A DNA stretch of 11,525 nucleotides, from the NCBI GenBank assembly GCA_018658605.1, contig JABHUV010000362.1, forward strand, positions 1 to 11,525, in the 5' to 3' direction. Numbering within the stretch: position 1 is the first letter of the stretch; every line of letters starts with the position of its first letter. Source of the stretch: Planctomycetaceae bacterium (GTDB lineage: Bacteria; Planctomycetota; Planctomycetia; Pirellulales; Pirellulaceae). Position numbers and translations under genes: made by a program. Shown piece after piece: positions 1-7,020 of the stretch. The notes beneath the pieces were generated by a model. It saw only the letters and a list, made by a program, of their open reading frames with translations, made no database searches and was not told where the DNA came from.

Positions 1-319
1 CCCTCTCGGGACGTCCACCGAGCCACTCGGTCAAATTGGTACGCGCTGGATACTTCCCGGTCAGAATGCTCGCGCGACTCGGCGAGCAGACGTGGCACGT
101 CGAGTAGGCGTTGTCGAACAGCATGCCTTCTTTTGCCAACTGATCGATCGCCGGAGTTTCATAAAACTGGCTGCCGTAGCAACCTACGTCCCGTTGGCCA
201 AGGTCGTCGACCAGAAAGAAGATCACATTGGGTTTTTGTTGCGCGTGTAATTCAACGCAGGCTATCAGCGATAGCGCGGTATAAAGAGCAAGCATCTGGA
301 CGGTTTGTCGGGTTCTCAT
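1..319 (-). CDS. Sulfatase, N-terminal part (runs off left edge)
   Basis: Seen: an open frame from ATG at 319 to the window edge, 106 codons, C-terminus missing. Residues 1-26 form an export signal (basic MRTR, hydrophobic stretch, LHA before QQ). The L-I-A-C at residues 18-21 also fits a lipobox, so a lipoprotein is possible. The mature part opens with KPNVIFFLVDDLG; D38 and D39 are the usual metal ligands. The formylglycine signature C-S-P-S-R-A-S-I-L-T-G starts at C78 (codon 86-88). Family knowledge: the Cys is oxidised to formylglycine by a maturase and the enzyme hydrolyses sulfate esters, in planctomycetes often on algal polysaccharides, outside the cytoplasm. The start overlaps the stop of the upstream sulfatase relic as ATGA, pointing to translational coupling in an ancestral operon. 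Substrate cannot be told from this fragment. Confidence 0.93.
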   Translation of the reverse strand, partial: MRTRQTVQMLALYTALSLIACVELHAQQKPNVIFFLVDDLGQRDVGCYGSQFYETPAIDQLAKEGMLFDNAYSTCHVCSPSRASILTGKYPARTNLTEWLGGRPER

Positions 320-513
320 CGTTTGTTTCTCTCTGGAAGATGCATTTTCAGTTTCTCGATTGTCGATTTGTATTGCGAAAGAGCGGCTAGATTTTTCCAC
401 TCGTTCGGGTCGTTGGTGTGGGCATACAACTCTTCCCCCCCATCCGCTAGTGACGGTTTCCCGGGTTCAACGGTACTCACGTCTGCCGGTGGAAAGTCAC
501 GGGCACTGAGCCA
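316..513 (-). pseudogene. C-terminal relic of a second sulfatase
   Basis: Seen: an open frame read from about 513 to the TGA at 318-316 contains D-G-G-E-E-L-Y-A-H-T-N-D-P-N-E-W-K-N-L-A followed by an amphipathic end (IEKLKMHLPE). This is the hallmark C-terminus of arylsulfatase/iduronate-sulfatase-type proteins (EELYDHxxDPxEWxNLA). Nothing resembling the rest of a sulfatase (metal-binding N-terminus, CxPSR) precedes it: the frame runs into a GC-rich repeat copy at about 514-543 and then the oxidoreductase gene. So only about 65 codons remain of a gene normally near 450-550. The stop overlaps the next sulfatase start as ATGA, as expected of an intact tandem pair before the deletion. Whether the stub is still translated is unknown. 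The region between about 454 and 513 is less certainly sulfatase-derived than 316-453. Confidence 0.72.
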
Positions 514-543
514 GTGAGCCGCCGGACAAGGAAAATGGGGGGG
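514..543 (+). repeat. GC-rich intergenic repeat, copy 1 (divergent)
   Basis: GCCGCCGGACAAGGAAAA followed by a G run matches the core of the copies at 5964-6000 and 9633-9666 with about three differences in 23 positions. The CACCACC part seen in other copies is not preserved. It sits exactly between the end of the oxidoreductase gene (stop 547-545) and the surviving part of the sulfatase relic. Confidence 0.5.
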
Positions 544-544
544 A

Positions 545-1789
545 TCAAGAAGATGGTAAATCTTCGTTGACCGGCAGGGTGAATTGCGACTTGATGGCAA
601 TTCGTTGGCCGGTCCGCTGAGACTCTCGGGCGGCAGTCATGATTTCAATCACGTGCAGGGCGTGTTCCGCTGAGACCTCCGGCTGTTTGCCCGTGGCCAT
701 ACATTCGGCTATGTGCGAAGCGCCCTGCTGCCAAGAGTAGCCCTCGCCATATAGGCCGGTGCGCGGGTATACATTTATATTTTTCGCGTCAACATGACGC
801 TGCATCTTATTGCCCTGTGTACGCAACGCCAAATCAACGCCGTGGGGAGCCCAATCGTATCCGGCCAAGTACATCGAACCACCCGTGGCGGTGATCGAAA
901 TCGTGTGATGAGATTGATTAGTGGCCGCGTGATGGCCGCCCTTATGGTAGTTGAACCCACACTGCATGTGCGAAATGATGCCGTTGCCATGGTCCATCAG
1001 AACCATGGCATTATCTTCGGCTTCGACTTTGAATTGCCCTATTCCTCCAATATTTCGGGTCGGGGTGATAATGCTCAACATTGCCACGATGGAACGGGCA
1101 GGTCCAAATAGTCCGGTAAGTGTCATCAAGTTGTAGACGCCCAGATCCGGCATGCTGCCGCCGTTCTTATCATAAAAAAATCTGGACCAACTCGGCCCGG
1201 CATTCCCATAGCTGGCGTGTGCCGCGGCGACGCGTCCCAACTTACCTTCACGCAGCGTCTTGGCCATGAAGTGGAACTGCGGGCTCATCACCACCGTCGG
1301 CGCACCCCATATGCGAATGCCCTTCTTCTTGGCTAGATCAAACAACTCCTGTCCCCCGGCTAGATCATTGGCCATGGGCTTCTCACTCCAGACGTGTTTT
1401 CCAGCCTCTAGGGCCTGCTTGTTTAGCCGATAGTGTTCCTGCATGTCGGTCAGATCGACGAGCAGATCGAAGGCTGCACCGGCTAGCATCTTGTCGATAT
1501 GGGGATAGTGATTGGGTACGTTGTACTGTGTGGCCGCCTTTTGGGCTCGCACGGGTATGATGTCACATGTGCTGACTAACTCAACGAACGGGCAGCTCTT
1601 TAGGTGTGGCAGATACTTTCTCGACACGCTACCACAGCCGATGACGCCAACCTTAGTCTTCTTGCCCGAATACTCTCCGCCGGTGGCTTGGATGATGGGC
1701 AAGCCGCTCAACGCAGCCGCTGTGCCAACGCCGGCGCTGCGTTGAATGAATGCTCGTCTATCCGTAGTCTCATCTTTGTTCTTTTTCAT
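545..1789 (-). CDS. Tat-exported Gfo/Idh/MocA-family NAD(P)-dependent oxidoreductase
   Basis: Seen: 414 residues. A twin-arginine signal lies at R11-R12-A-F-I-Q followed by a Ala/Gly-rich hydrophobic stretch to about residue 37. The Rossmann fold starts at KVGVIGCGSVS (glycine motif 51-56). The family's E-K-P motif is at 136-138 and the second-domain signature G-G-S-M-P-D-L-G-V-Y is at 210-219. Length and domain order are normal. Family knowledge: these enzymes oxidise or reduce sugars, inositols and related cyclic polyols using NAD(P); planctomycetes carry many paralogues with a Tat signal, implying export of a cofactor-loaded folded enzyme. It lies just upstream of sulfatase sequences on the same strand, consistent with polysaccharide-derived sugar processing. 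The ATG at 1789 lacks a clear ribosome binding site (upstream GATTCCAAATA) but places the Tat motif correctly. Substrate is unknown. Confidence 0.92.
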   Translation of the reverse strand: MKKNKDETTDRRAFIQRSAGVGTAAALSGLPIIQATGGEYSGKKTKVGVIGCGSVSRKYLPHLKSCPFVELVSTCDIIPVRAQKAATQYNVPNHYPHIDKMLAGAAFDLLVDLTDMQEHYRLNKQALEAGKHVWSEKPMANDLAGGQELFDLAKKKGIRIWGAPTVVMSPQFHFMAKTLREGKLGRVAAAHASYGNAGPSWSRFFYDKNGGSMPDLGVYNLMTLTGLFGPARSIVAMLSIITPTRNIGGIGQFKVEAEDNAMVLMDHGNGIISHMQCGFNYHKGGHHAATNQSHHTISITATGGSMYLAGYDWAPHGVDLALRTQGNKMQRHVDAKNINVYPRTGLYGEGYSWQQGASHIAECMATGKQPEVSAEHALHVIEIMTAARESQRTGQRIAIKSQFTLPVNEDLPSS

Positions 1790-1803
1790 TATTTGGAATC
1801 TTA

Positions 1804-1831
1804 TGTTAGATGTGTGCTAAATCTACCTGAC
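1804..1831 (-). promoter_or_regulatory. Possible sigma70-type promoter for the oxidoreductase
   Basis: Reading the minus strand, TTGTCA (one mismatch to TTGACA) is followed after 17 bases by TCTAAC, or after 19 by TAACAT. This lies just upstream of the start codon at 1789. The -10 match is weak, so this is a candidate only. Confidence 0.22.
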
Positions 1832-1900
1832 AAAAACTGAGGTTAATTATACCGAAATACTCCTAAAAAAATCGTTTACACCTTTCGCTTCGAGCCTATC

Positions 1901-1980
1901 GCACCCACACCAAGCAACCCTTGCTCAAGTGTTCGTAGTTCTGTGAACCCACCACCGATCCGCCGGGCAGGGAAAATAGG
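1901..1980 (+). repeat. GC-rich intergenic repeat, copy 2
   Basis: Consists of a CACCCAC-type lead, then TGCTCAAGTGTTCGTAGTTC, then CCACCACCGATCCGCCGGGC, then AGGGAAAATAGG. The same modules occur in the same order at 5924-6000, with a one-base length difference. A copy of the 37-bp repeat follows 16 bases downstream. It lies in the 1790-2052 gap between the oxidoreductase start and the decayed membrane gene. Confidence 0.75.
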
Positions 1981-1996
1981 ACGAGACCACATCCGA

Positions 1997-2033
1997 CCAG
2001 CTGACCAAATCACAACACGGAGTGCTTGGTTAG
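1997..2033 (+). repeat. 37-bp repeat, copy 1
   Basis: Matches positions 3940-3976 at 35 of 37 bases, centred on ACCAAATCACAACACG and ending GTGCTTGGTTAG. The ends ACCAA and TTGGT can pair, with an inner CAC/GTG, so it could form a small hairpin. It lies downstream of repeat copy 2, whereas its twin lies upstream of repeat copy 3. Confidence 0.8.
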
Positions 2034-2052
2034 GCGGTGGCTCTCACTCATT

Positions 2053-2283
2053 TTACTTGCCAACCAGTTCTGTCGCTTCGTGTTGAGGGGCGGACAGTTT
2101 CTCACGTAAAGTCTCCAATTCCGCAAGTGCAGGCACTATCTTTTCCTCACCGAGACGTTGTTAACATCGGGACTCAAAAAGGAGAGCGATGATCATTACG
2201 ACAACAAACGGAACAAGTGCCCAATACGAAATGTTGGTGGCACCAAACACCACGGTGATAAACAGGAGACCGCTGAAGGGCTC
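2053..2283 (-). pseudogene. Decayed C-terminal end of a membrane protein, one in-frame TAA
   Basis: Seen on the minus strand, in one frame: a hydrophobic stretch (PFSGLLFITVVFGATNISYW, then ALVPFVVVMIIALLFESR) reads from 2283 to a TAA at 2163-2161. It continues without a frame change as a charged, helical, coiled-coil-like tail (QRLGEEKIVPALAELETL, REKLSA) to TAA at 2055-2053. A TAG at 2286-2284 closes the frame upstream and there is no convincing start. The composition is that of two transmembrane helices and a cytoplasmic tail, as at the end of a transporter. I cannot name the family. It follows the racemase-family gene by 35 bases on the same strand, so it may be the remains of an operon partner. 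The internal stop and missing N-terminus argue for a relic, not a working gene. Confidence 0.45.
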
Positions 2284-2318
2284 CTACTGGTTATCAGACG
2301 GTTTCACCAGCACCCGAC

Positions 2319-3851
2319 TTACTTTAGTTTGTCACTCTTTTCGCGGAATTCGGACAGCAGCGACCAGACAGTGGGCACTCGATCCTGAAGCCTTTTAAGC
2401 ACCACTTCCCCTAGATTAGACTCATCAAACGGAACTGCGCGAACATCGGAATTCACATCGCCTGACAGTCGGCCGTATTTGAAGTCATAACTAAAACCGC
2501 CGACATCGTTTAGTCTTTCTCTGCTCTGACCCTCCGCTGGTACCGTGACGTAAAACTCACCTCTCGTTTCCTGTGCATTCGCAGGCTTACTACTCAGCCT
2601 TCTATCTTGTACCAAACTTTCATAAAGTTCCCGTGCCGTAAAGAACGCTGGGTCTATCAGTTTGATTTCATCAGCCATGAATCGACGGTATACATATTTA
2701 TCATTCTCCTTATAGTCTCTCAATCGTCGCAATTCGTTTTCAAATGCCTCCTGGTAGAACGGAAAATGAGTGCAGCCCAACACGACAGATTTGAGAGGCG
2801 GAGCCTCATTGGCTTCACGCATTTGTTCCATCAACGTCGTCAAATGATAAGCAATGTAGTTTTCTACAGAATTTAATTGAACGTTGGTGAGCGCCTGCTC
2901 GGAACCATTAAATAACATGCGATTCCCTGAGAAGTCGAACCCGTACCTAGGAAGAATGGACAGATCAATCATCGCCTCTTTGTTATCCGAGGACGGGCCT
3001 CGATAGTCATCCCGTGGTGAGTTATCCTCTTTTCCATTTTGAATGAATTCGCGAGCTCCGTCGATTGACCCAGCCAAGCCAAACGCGCCCTGCTGAAACA
3101 CATCTATTTTTTGGCTCAGACGTCTTTGATTCGCATTATCCTTTATCGCTCTAGGATAGGCTCCGGAGAGAACGGTTCCTTTCGTTGGCACGACCGCAAT
3201 GCTGGCATCTTCCCCTGGCGATAGCACTTCGATCGCGCCTTTGGCACCCGCATCGATCACTCCAACAACTTTAATGTCCAATCCGGCAGCGTGGACAACT
3301 TGTTCAATATCTGCCTGCCCATAAGCCGTGGCCGTATTACAGGCAATCACGATCGCTTTCACGGGAGATTTACTCCATTGACGTTTTTGGCCCGATAGAC
3401 TGAAGTAATCTTTACCAAGTAGAAAGTCCGCATCCTTCACAATCAAGTCATCTAAAAACTGCTCCTTCTTGATCACCGGGTAGTTACCGTAGGGCATATT
3501 GGCTTGATCCGCCAGAAAAATGAACGACTCTTTTTCGAAGTCTGATATACCATCACCAAGAGGATCATGAGTACGATTGTTAAAGCCATCGGACTTAAGA
3601 ATCTGTTCTAAAATGGTTAACCCGCCAGTACCGGAATCGAACACTCCAATCGGATATTTTTTGATCTGTGATGCCCGTACGCCCTCATAAGTCGCCCTAA
3701 CTTCTTCGCTGGCAGCTTGTTTCACAGGATCTTGCGCTGAGATCTGAGTTGACGTTAGTATAAGTAATACGGTACCGATCCATTTGATTAACATTCTCTT
3801 GGTTTCCATTCGATCTAAATTAACCCCGGGCCCAGCATTGGCATCACTCAC
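2319..3851 (-). CDS. Exported Asp/Glu racemase-family protein, enlarged (MurI-like)
   Basis: Seen: 510 residues from a GTG at 3851 that has AGGA six bases upstream. An ATG at 3809 (residue 15) or 3794 (residue 20) would leave a more compact signal peptide (METKRMLIK, hydrophobic WIGTVLLILTS, then ISAQ). Glutamate-racemase motifs follow in order: I-G-V-F-D-S-G-T-G-G-L-T (D72, S73), MPYG at 119-122, the first catalytic cysteine in IACNTATA (C171), and the second in VVLGCTHFPF (C360-T361-H362). Family knowledge: MurI/RacE are cytoplasmic, about 270 residues, and make D-glutamate for peptidoglycan with this cysteine pair. Here there are about 60 extra residues at the N-terminus, insertions between motifs (roughly 80-110 and 225-320) and a C-terminal extension after about residue 400. 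Inference: a periplasmic racemase or related isomerase; substrate unknown. It is unlikely to be the housekeeping MurI. Confidence 0.85.
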   Translation of the reverse strand: MSDANAGPGVNLDRMETKRMLIKWIGTVLLILTSTQISAQDPVKQAASEEVRATYEGVRASQIKKYPIGVFDSGTGGLTILEQILKSDGFNNRTHDPLGDGISDFEKESFIFLADQANMPYGNYPVIKKEQFLDDLIVKDADFLLGKDYFSLSGQKRQWSKSPVKAIVIACNTATAYGQADIEQVVHAAGLDIKVVGVIDAGAKGAIEVLSPGEDASIAVVPTKGTVLSGAYPRAIKDNANQRRLSQKIDVFQQGAFGLAGSIDGAREFIQNGKEDNSPRDDYRGPSSDNKEAMIDLSILPRYGFDFSGNRMLFNGSEQALTNVQLNSVENYIAYHLTTLMEQMREANEAPPLKSVVLGCTHFPFYQEAFENELRRLRDYKENDKYVYRRFMADEIKLIDPAFFTARELYESLVQDRRLSSKPANAQETRGEFYVTVPAEGQSRERLNDVGGFSYDFKYGRLSGDVNSDVRAVPFDESNLGEVVLKRLQDRVPTVWSLLSEFREKSDKLK

Positions 3852-3906
3852 TATAATCCTGATTATGATGTCAGGTCTGAAGTACTTTTAAATACTGCTC
3901 CGCTAT

Positions 3907-3925
3907 GGCGAACGACAGGTTTGCC
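3907..3925. other. Hairpin, 7-bp stem
   Basis: GGCGAAC and GTTTGCC flank a 5-base loop (GACAG), with one G-T wobble. It lies between the beta-propeller stop and the racemase-family start, 15 bases from the 37-bp repeat. There is no T run, so a classical terminator is doubtful; it may be part of the repeat unit. Confidence 0.4.
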
Positions 3926-3939
3926 ACGATGCTGTCCCA

Positions 3940-3976
3940 CCAGCTTACCAAATCACAACACGAAGTGCTTGGTTAG
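3940..3976 (+). repeat. 37-bp repeat, copy 2
   Basis: Differs from positions 1997-2033 only at two bases (T for G at position 7, A for G at position 24). It runs directly into GC-rich repeat copy 3, while the first copy follows its GC-rich neighbour. Confidence 0.8.
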
Positions 3977-4012
3977 ACCCCACCACCGGGACGCTGGACA
4001 AGTCAATAGGGG
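3977..4012 (+). repeat. GC-rich intergenic repeat, copy 3 (divergent)
   Basis: Begins ACCCCACCACCGGG and ends CAATAGGGG like the copy at 5964-6000, but with ACGCTGGACAAGT in the middle. CACATCCGA occurs shortly after it (4024-4032) and also shortly after copy 2, suggesting the homology extends further. It occupies the gap between the beta-propeller and racemase-family genes. Confidence 0.6.
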
Positions 4013-4091
4013 TTAATCTTCTTCACATCCGATGCCCACCTTCGCGGAGGATCTGGGTGGTGGACAGGCGGGCGGACGTTAAAGTACAGTC

Positions 4092-4112
4092 GCGGTGCTC
4101 TTACGGAACCGC
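4092..4112 (-). terminator. Weak hairpin after the beta-propeller gene
   Basis: GCGGT and ACCGC can pair across an 11-base loop, 10 bases beyond the stop of the minus-strand gene ending at 4122. There is no T run in either direction, so termination is only suggested by position. Confidence 0.2.
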
Positions 4113-4121
4113 TGTGAGGTG

Positions 4122-5675
4122 TTAGCTGAATTTGAGAGCGTATAGGTCCCCATCCCGTATGGCAATTCTCAGTCGCACCGCTTTTCCGGCGAGGCTAGAA
4201 ACATCGGTGGATCCGTTCCAGGAGACCGTGCGATCCAGTTCATCGCCAAAAGTTTGGTCAGAATCGGCGAGTGTGAATCCGGAGATGGGTCGTCCCGTTG
4301 CGGTTTGCAATTCGACCTGAATGCTTCCGGCCGCAGAGGTACTGAAGTTAATATCCAATCGCGAGCCGTCGAATGTGAGTGGTCGGGTAATGATTTCCCC
4401 ACCTTCCAAGGGGGAACTTGCTGAGACAAATCCATCCTGTCGGAGAGTATGGCGGGTAATTTTTGTGCCCTCACCGTGCCATTTTCCGGATCCGGCATAA
4501 AACGATAATTCCTGCGGTGCTCCGGGCTGAGATGACCGGGTGGTTACCATGTTCCACGCCATTTCATGATGAGCATAGTACCATGAATCGGGTCGTTGGA
4601 TTCCTGGTCGCAAGAAGGCTTCGTTCCATCGATTGAATTGAACACCATCACGACTGGCCATAATTTGGGTTTCGGTGAGGGCGGTCCCGTAACGAAGGTG
4701 AGCCGCTGCACGCAGTTCTCTGTTTTTAAGATCCGGCAAAGCACGCATGGAAGGGCTCCAACCGCGTTCGACGTAACGCATGGGAAAGCCTAGCAGTAGG
4801 TGGGGAGCGCGGAAGTATGGGATTACATTATTAGTGTACATCTCCTGATGGGGTGAGTTCGTGTAGGTCAGATCACGCTCATCGGTCCATGTAATCAGGT
4901 CATCCGAGATCGCCGTTCGGATCGCCCGGATTCCTGCTGGCGACCAATTGTCGGCTTCCGTGATACCATCGGTAAAGTACCTCCAATAGGCTCGGTATTT
5001 CTCAATCGTCGGATCCCAGAAGCCGATATTCGTCGAATCAAAAGCCCCGTGGGTAATGACTGCCTTCTCATGTGCTCGAGACCAGTGAATCCCGTCAGCG
5101 GATTTAAATAGAGCCATTCCGCCGGTTGTGTTTTTCAAGCCACCAAAGGCTTTCAACCGTTCGGATTCTGGACAATCGGGACGCTGGTCGATGAAGACAC
5201 TGAAGTTGTGGCTGCCTGGTCCGCGCCAAATAATGTTGTTGGCCTTGGAACCGTCATGATCAAATAGCCCCAGTTCCGGTGTAACCCAGTTAATTCCGTC
5301 CGTGCTTTCTGCGTAGCAGGTCGATTCGGCGTTGGTGTGTCGGAGTTGATTATTGACCAGATCAAAATTGGATCCGCGATAATACATTCGATAGGTATCC
5401 CCGTCTTTCAGAACGGTGTGATAGCCTGAGGAAGTCCCTTCCCACGGACGATCGTGTTGAATGACCTGTTCGCGGGCAATGGGGTGATGCAACTGGAACC
5501 TCACTTGACCATGGGTCTGCTCGACGAGGAAATCGTCCAGGAACATCTCACGCCGAGTTCCCATGGCATAGATTGAATCTATGCGGCGGCGTTTTCTTTC
5601 TGCCCTGCCCATTAGTGTTGATGTGGTGGAAGCAAGGACGCTCGCTGCTATGAAATTGCGTCGGTTGATCGTCAT
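4122..5675 (-). CDS. Tat-exported five-bladed beta-propeller (glycosidase-like) protein
   Basis: Seen: 517 residues. The N-terminus has R5-R6-N-F-I-A followed by a short hydrophobic stretch, a Tat-type signal. After E-M-F-L-D-D-F-L (43-50) come repeated propeller-blade motifs: YRMYYRG (95-101), CYAESTDGINW (120-130) and FKSADGIHWS (190-199), the last two being the 'ESxDGxxW' pattern shared by GH32/GH43-like five-bladed propellers. The last 90 residues or so look like a beta-sandwich (FDGSRLDINFSTSAAGSIQV) as in GH32-like proteins. Family knowledge: such exported propellers are numerous in planctomycetes and mostly of unknown activity; I cannot confirm the full acidic catalytic triad. Start ATG 5675 has GGAG nine bases upstream. 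It shares strand and Tat export with the oxidoreductase and lies in the same carbohydrate-type block. A glycan-binding or hydrolysing role is inference. Confidence 0.82.
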   Translation of the reverse strand: MTINRRNFIAASVLASTTSTLMGRAERKRRRIDSIYAMGTRREMFLDDFLVEQTHGQVRFQLHHPIAREQVIQHDRPWEGTSSGYHTVLKDGDTYRMYYRGSNFDLVNNQLRHTNAESTCYAESTDGINWVTPELGLFDHDGSKANNIIWRGPGSHNFSVFIDQRPDCPESERLKAFGGLKNTTGGMALFKSADGIHWSRAHEKAVITHGAFDSTNIGFWDPTIEKYRAYWRYFTDGITEADNWSPAGIRAIRTAISDDLITWTDERDLTYTNSPHQEMYTNNVIPYFRAPHLLLGFPMRYVERGWSPSMRALPDLKNRELRAAAHLRYGTALTETQIMASRDGVQFNRWNEAFLRPGIQRPDSWYYAHHEMAWNMVTTRSSQPGAPQELSFYAGSGKWHGEGTKITRHTLRQDGFVSASSPLEGGEIITRPLTFDGSRLDINFSTSAAGSIQVELQTATGRPISGFTLADSDQTFGDELDRTVSWNGSTDVSSLAGKAVRLRIAIRDGDLYALKFS

Positions 5676-5684
5676 TCAGATATT

Positions 5685-5688
5685 CTCC
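5685..5688 (-). promoter_or_regulatory. Ribosome binding site for the beta-propeller gene
   Basis: GGAG on the minus strand, nine bases before ATG 5675. It supports this start, which also gives the twin-arginine signal its expected position. Confidence 0.55.
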
Positions 5689-5772
5689 GTGTAGCGTTTC
5701 TATGGGATTAAACGGATCGAGATCCGGCGGCTCGCTATGAAGTGATTTACACAACAGCCTGAACCTCCGTTA

Positions 5773-5801
5773 GGCATATCGAAAATCTCCAATATTGTCA
5801 A
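5773..5801 (-). promoter_or_regulatory. Possible sigma70-type promoter for the beta-propeller gene
   Basis: A perfect TTGACA (5801-5796, minus strand) is followed after exactly 17 bases by TATGCC (5778-5773), a half match to TATAAT. It would give a leader of about 90 bases before ATG 5675. Confidence 0.3.
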
Positions 5802-5923
5802 ACTTTCATTTATCACCATCGGACGAATCGAGAATAACAGTTTTGGATGGGATGTCAAGTTTCTGCCAACCACAAGATTTACATTCATTTTAACGACGCA
5901 AATTGCTTGATTAATTGTAGCCA

Positions 5924-6000
5924 GTCACACCCACCAGCCCCTGCTCGTGTGTTCGTAGTTCCGTGCCCCACCACCGGGCCGCCGGGCAAGGAAATAGGGG
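5924..6000 (+). repeat. GC-rich intergenic repeat, copy 4 (fullest copy)
   Basis: Contains, in order, CACACCCACC, TGTGTTCGTAGTTCCGTG, CCCCACCACCGGGCCG and CCGGGCAAGGAAATAGGGG. A 29-base stretch at its core is identical to positions 9633-9661. It lies in the divergent gap 5676-6205 between the beta-propeller and CIA30 genes; the rest of that gap holds the promoter candidate above and AT-rich leader sequence. Confidence 0.8.
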
Positions 6001-6192
6001 AGCGTCGACGACGTATCATAAAAACTCTGGTAACCGCGATGGCGGGAGCTATTTCTGATGCATAGATACGAGGCACCTGCAATTACTGTTTTTATAAGAT
6101 TCTCTAACCAGTTTTAATGCAAATCCGGGGTTTTTTTAGCAAACCAGACTTGAAAAAATAAGCCCAAATGCAATTATGTGACAACCAAAAAA

Positions 6193-6197
6193 AGGAG
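6193..6197 (+). promoter_or_regulatory. Strong ribosome binding site for the CIA30-domain gene
   Basis: AGGAG eight bases before ATG 6206, set in an A-rich leader. It fixes the start and is the clearest Shine-Dalgarno site in the window. Confidence 0.75.
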
Positions 6198-6205
6198 AAT
6201 TACTG

Positions 6206-6778
6206 ATGATTAAAAATATATGTTCACTGTTATTGTTACTACTCACGAGTGCGCTAGTCGCTGACAACAACCGTCAGATCCTATTAGAATTTGAAGATTC
6301 GAAAACCATCCGTAACTGGCGGGCCATTAACGACGGTGTGATGGGAGGACGATCTGTTGGTCGTTACCGTTTGACGGAGAGCAAGATGCTCGAGTTTTAT
6401 GGCCGTCTTTCTCTGGAAAACAATGGTGGTTTTGCATCGATACGACTTCCGTCGGGAGACTTTAATCTTAAAAAGGGGGACCTATTGATTCTTCGACTTA
6501 GAGGAGACGGAAGGACTTACAACATGAACTTATACGCCCAGCAAAATCTCGGTGGATTTTCATTCCGTCAATCTTTCAAGACAATACCTAACAAGCTTAT
6601 CGAAGTTAAGTTACCTGTTGATAAATTTGTAGCAACTTGGAGAGGCCGAGTATTTCCAAAACAGAAACTTACCCCCGAAGATATTACAGGCCTTGGTTTT
6701 CTTCTTGGTGACAAAAAAGAGGGTGAATTCAATCTGCAATTGAAATCAATTAGCGTTCAACGCGTTAACACTAATTAA
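6206..6778 (+). CDS. Exported CIA30-domain protein
   Basis: Seen: 190 residues. Residues 1-19 are a classic signal peptide (MIKN, then CSLLLLLLTSALVA). The mature part is one CIA30/galactose-binding-like beta-sandwich: LEFED at 27-31, the family signature W-R-A-I-N-D-G-V-M-G-G at 38-48, FYGRLSLENNGGFASIR at 64-80, LRLRGDGRTYNM at 96-107, and the closing GLGFLLGDKKEGEFNLQL. Length fits a single-domain member. Family knowledge: named after a mitochondrial complex I assembly factor, but bacterial versions are widespread and mostly uncharacterised; the fold suggests binding rather than catalysis. It is the first of four same-strand genes that include SOUL and ferrochelatase. The 243-base gap to the next gene suggests its own transcript. 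A role in respiratory-complex assembly would be guesswork. Confidence 0.88.
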   Translation: MIKNICSLLLLLLTSALVADNNRQILLEFEDSKTIRNWRAINDGVMGGRSVGRYRLTESKMLEFYGRLSLENNGGFASIRLPSGDFNLKKGDLLILRLRGDGRTYNMNLYAQQNLGGFSFRQSFKTIPNKLIEVKLPVDKFVATWRGRVFPKQKLTPEDITGLGFLLGDKKEGEFNLQLKSISVQRVNTN

Positions 6779-7020
6779 AAAGCTAAAATCCGGATTCTTT
6801 GTCGACGCGGTTTTTAAATATATCCAATTATACATCGGATAATCTCGCGTCGGATTTCCGTCTTTGAGAAGTTTTGTGCGTGCTATAAGTCTCTACGTAG
6901 TTAAAATTCAATAACGTCGCTAGGGTGTCACGAATACGCGATGAATCTCAACAAAATCAAGAATTATACGACAACTAAAGGTATTCAAGTTTTTTAATTG
7001 GGATTAATTGAAACATCAAA

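Noticed and set aside
454..600. Extension of the sulfatase relic frame up to ATG 600, inside the oxidoreductase gene
   Set aside because: Its first part overlaps the real oxidoreductase coding end on the same strand in another frame and the repeat copy, and it has no sulfatase-like residues there. Only the end from about 513 down is kept.
2161..2163. Programmed readthrough of the in-frame TAA in the membrane-protein remnant
   Set aside because: TAA is the least leaky stop, there is no convincing start upstream, and a TAG closes the frame; decay is the simpler reading.
2158..2398. Plus-strand frames over 2158-2398
   Set aside because: They are antisense to the membrane-gene relic and the end of the racemase gene, and have low-complexity, non-protein-like composition.
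5847..6082. Open frames on both strands through repeat copy 4
   Set aside because: They are produced by the GC-rich repeat itself, lack ribosome binding sites and show no domain.
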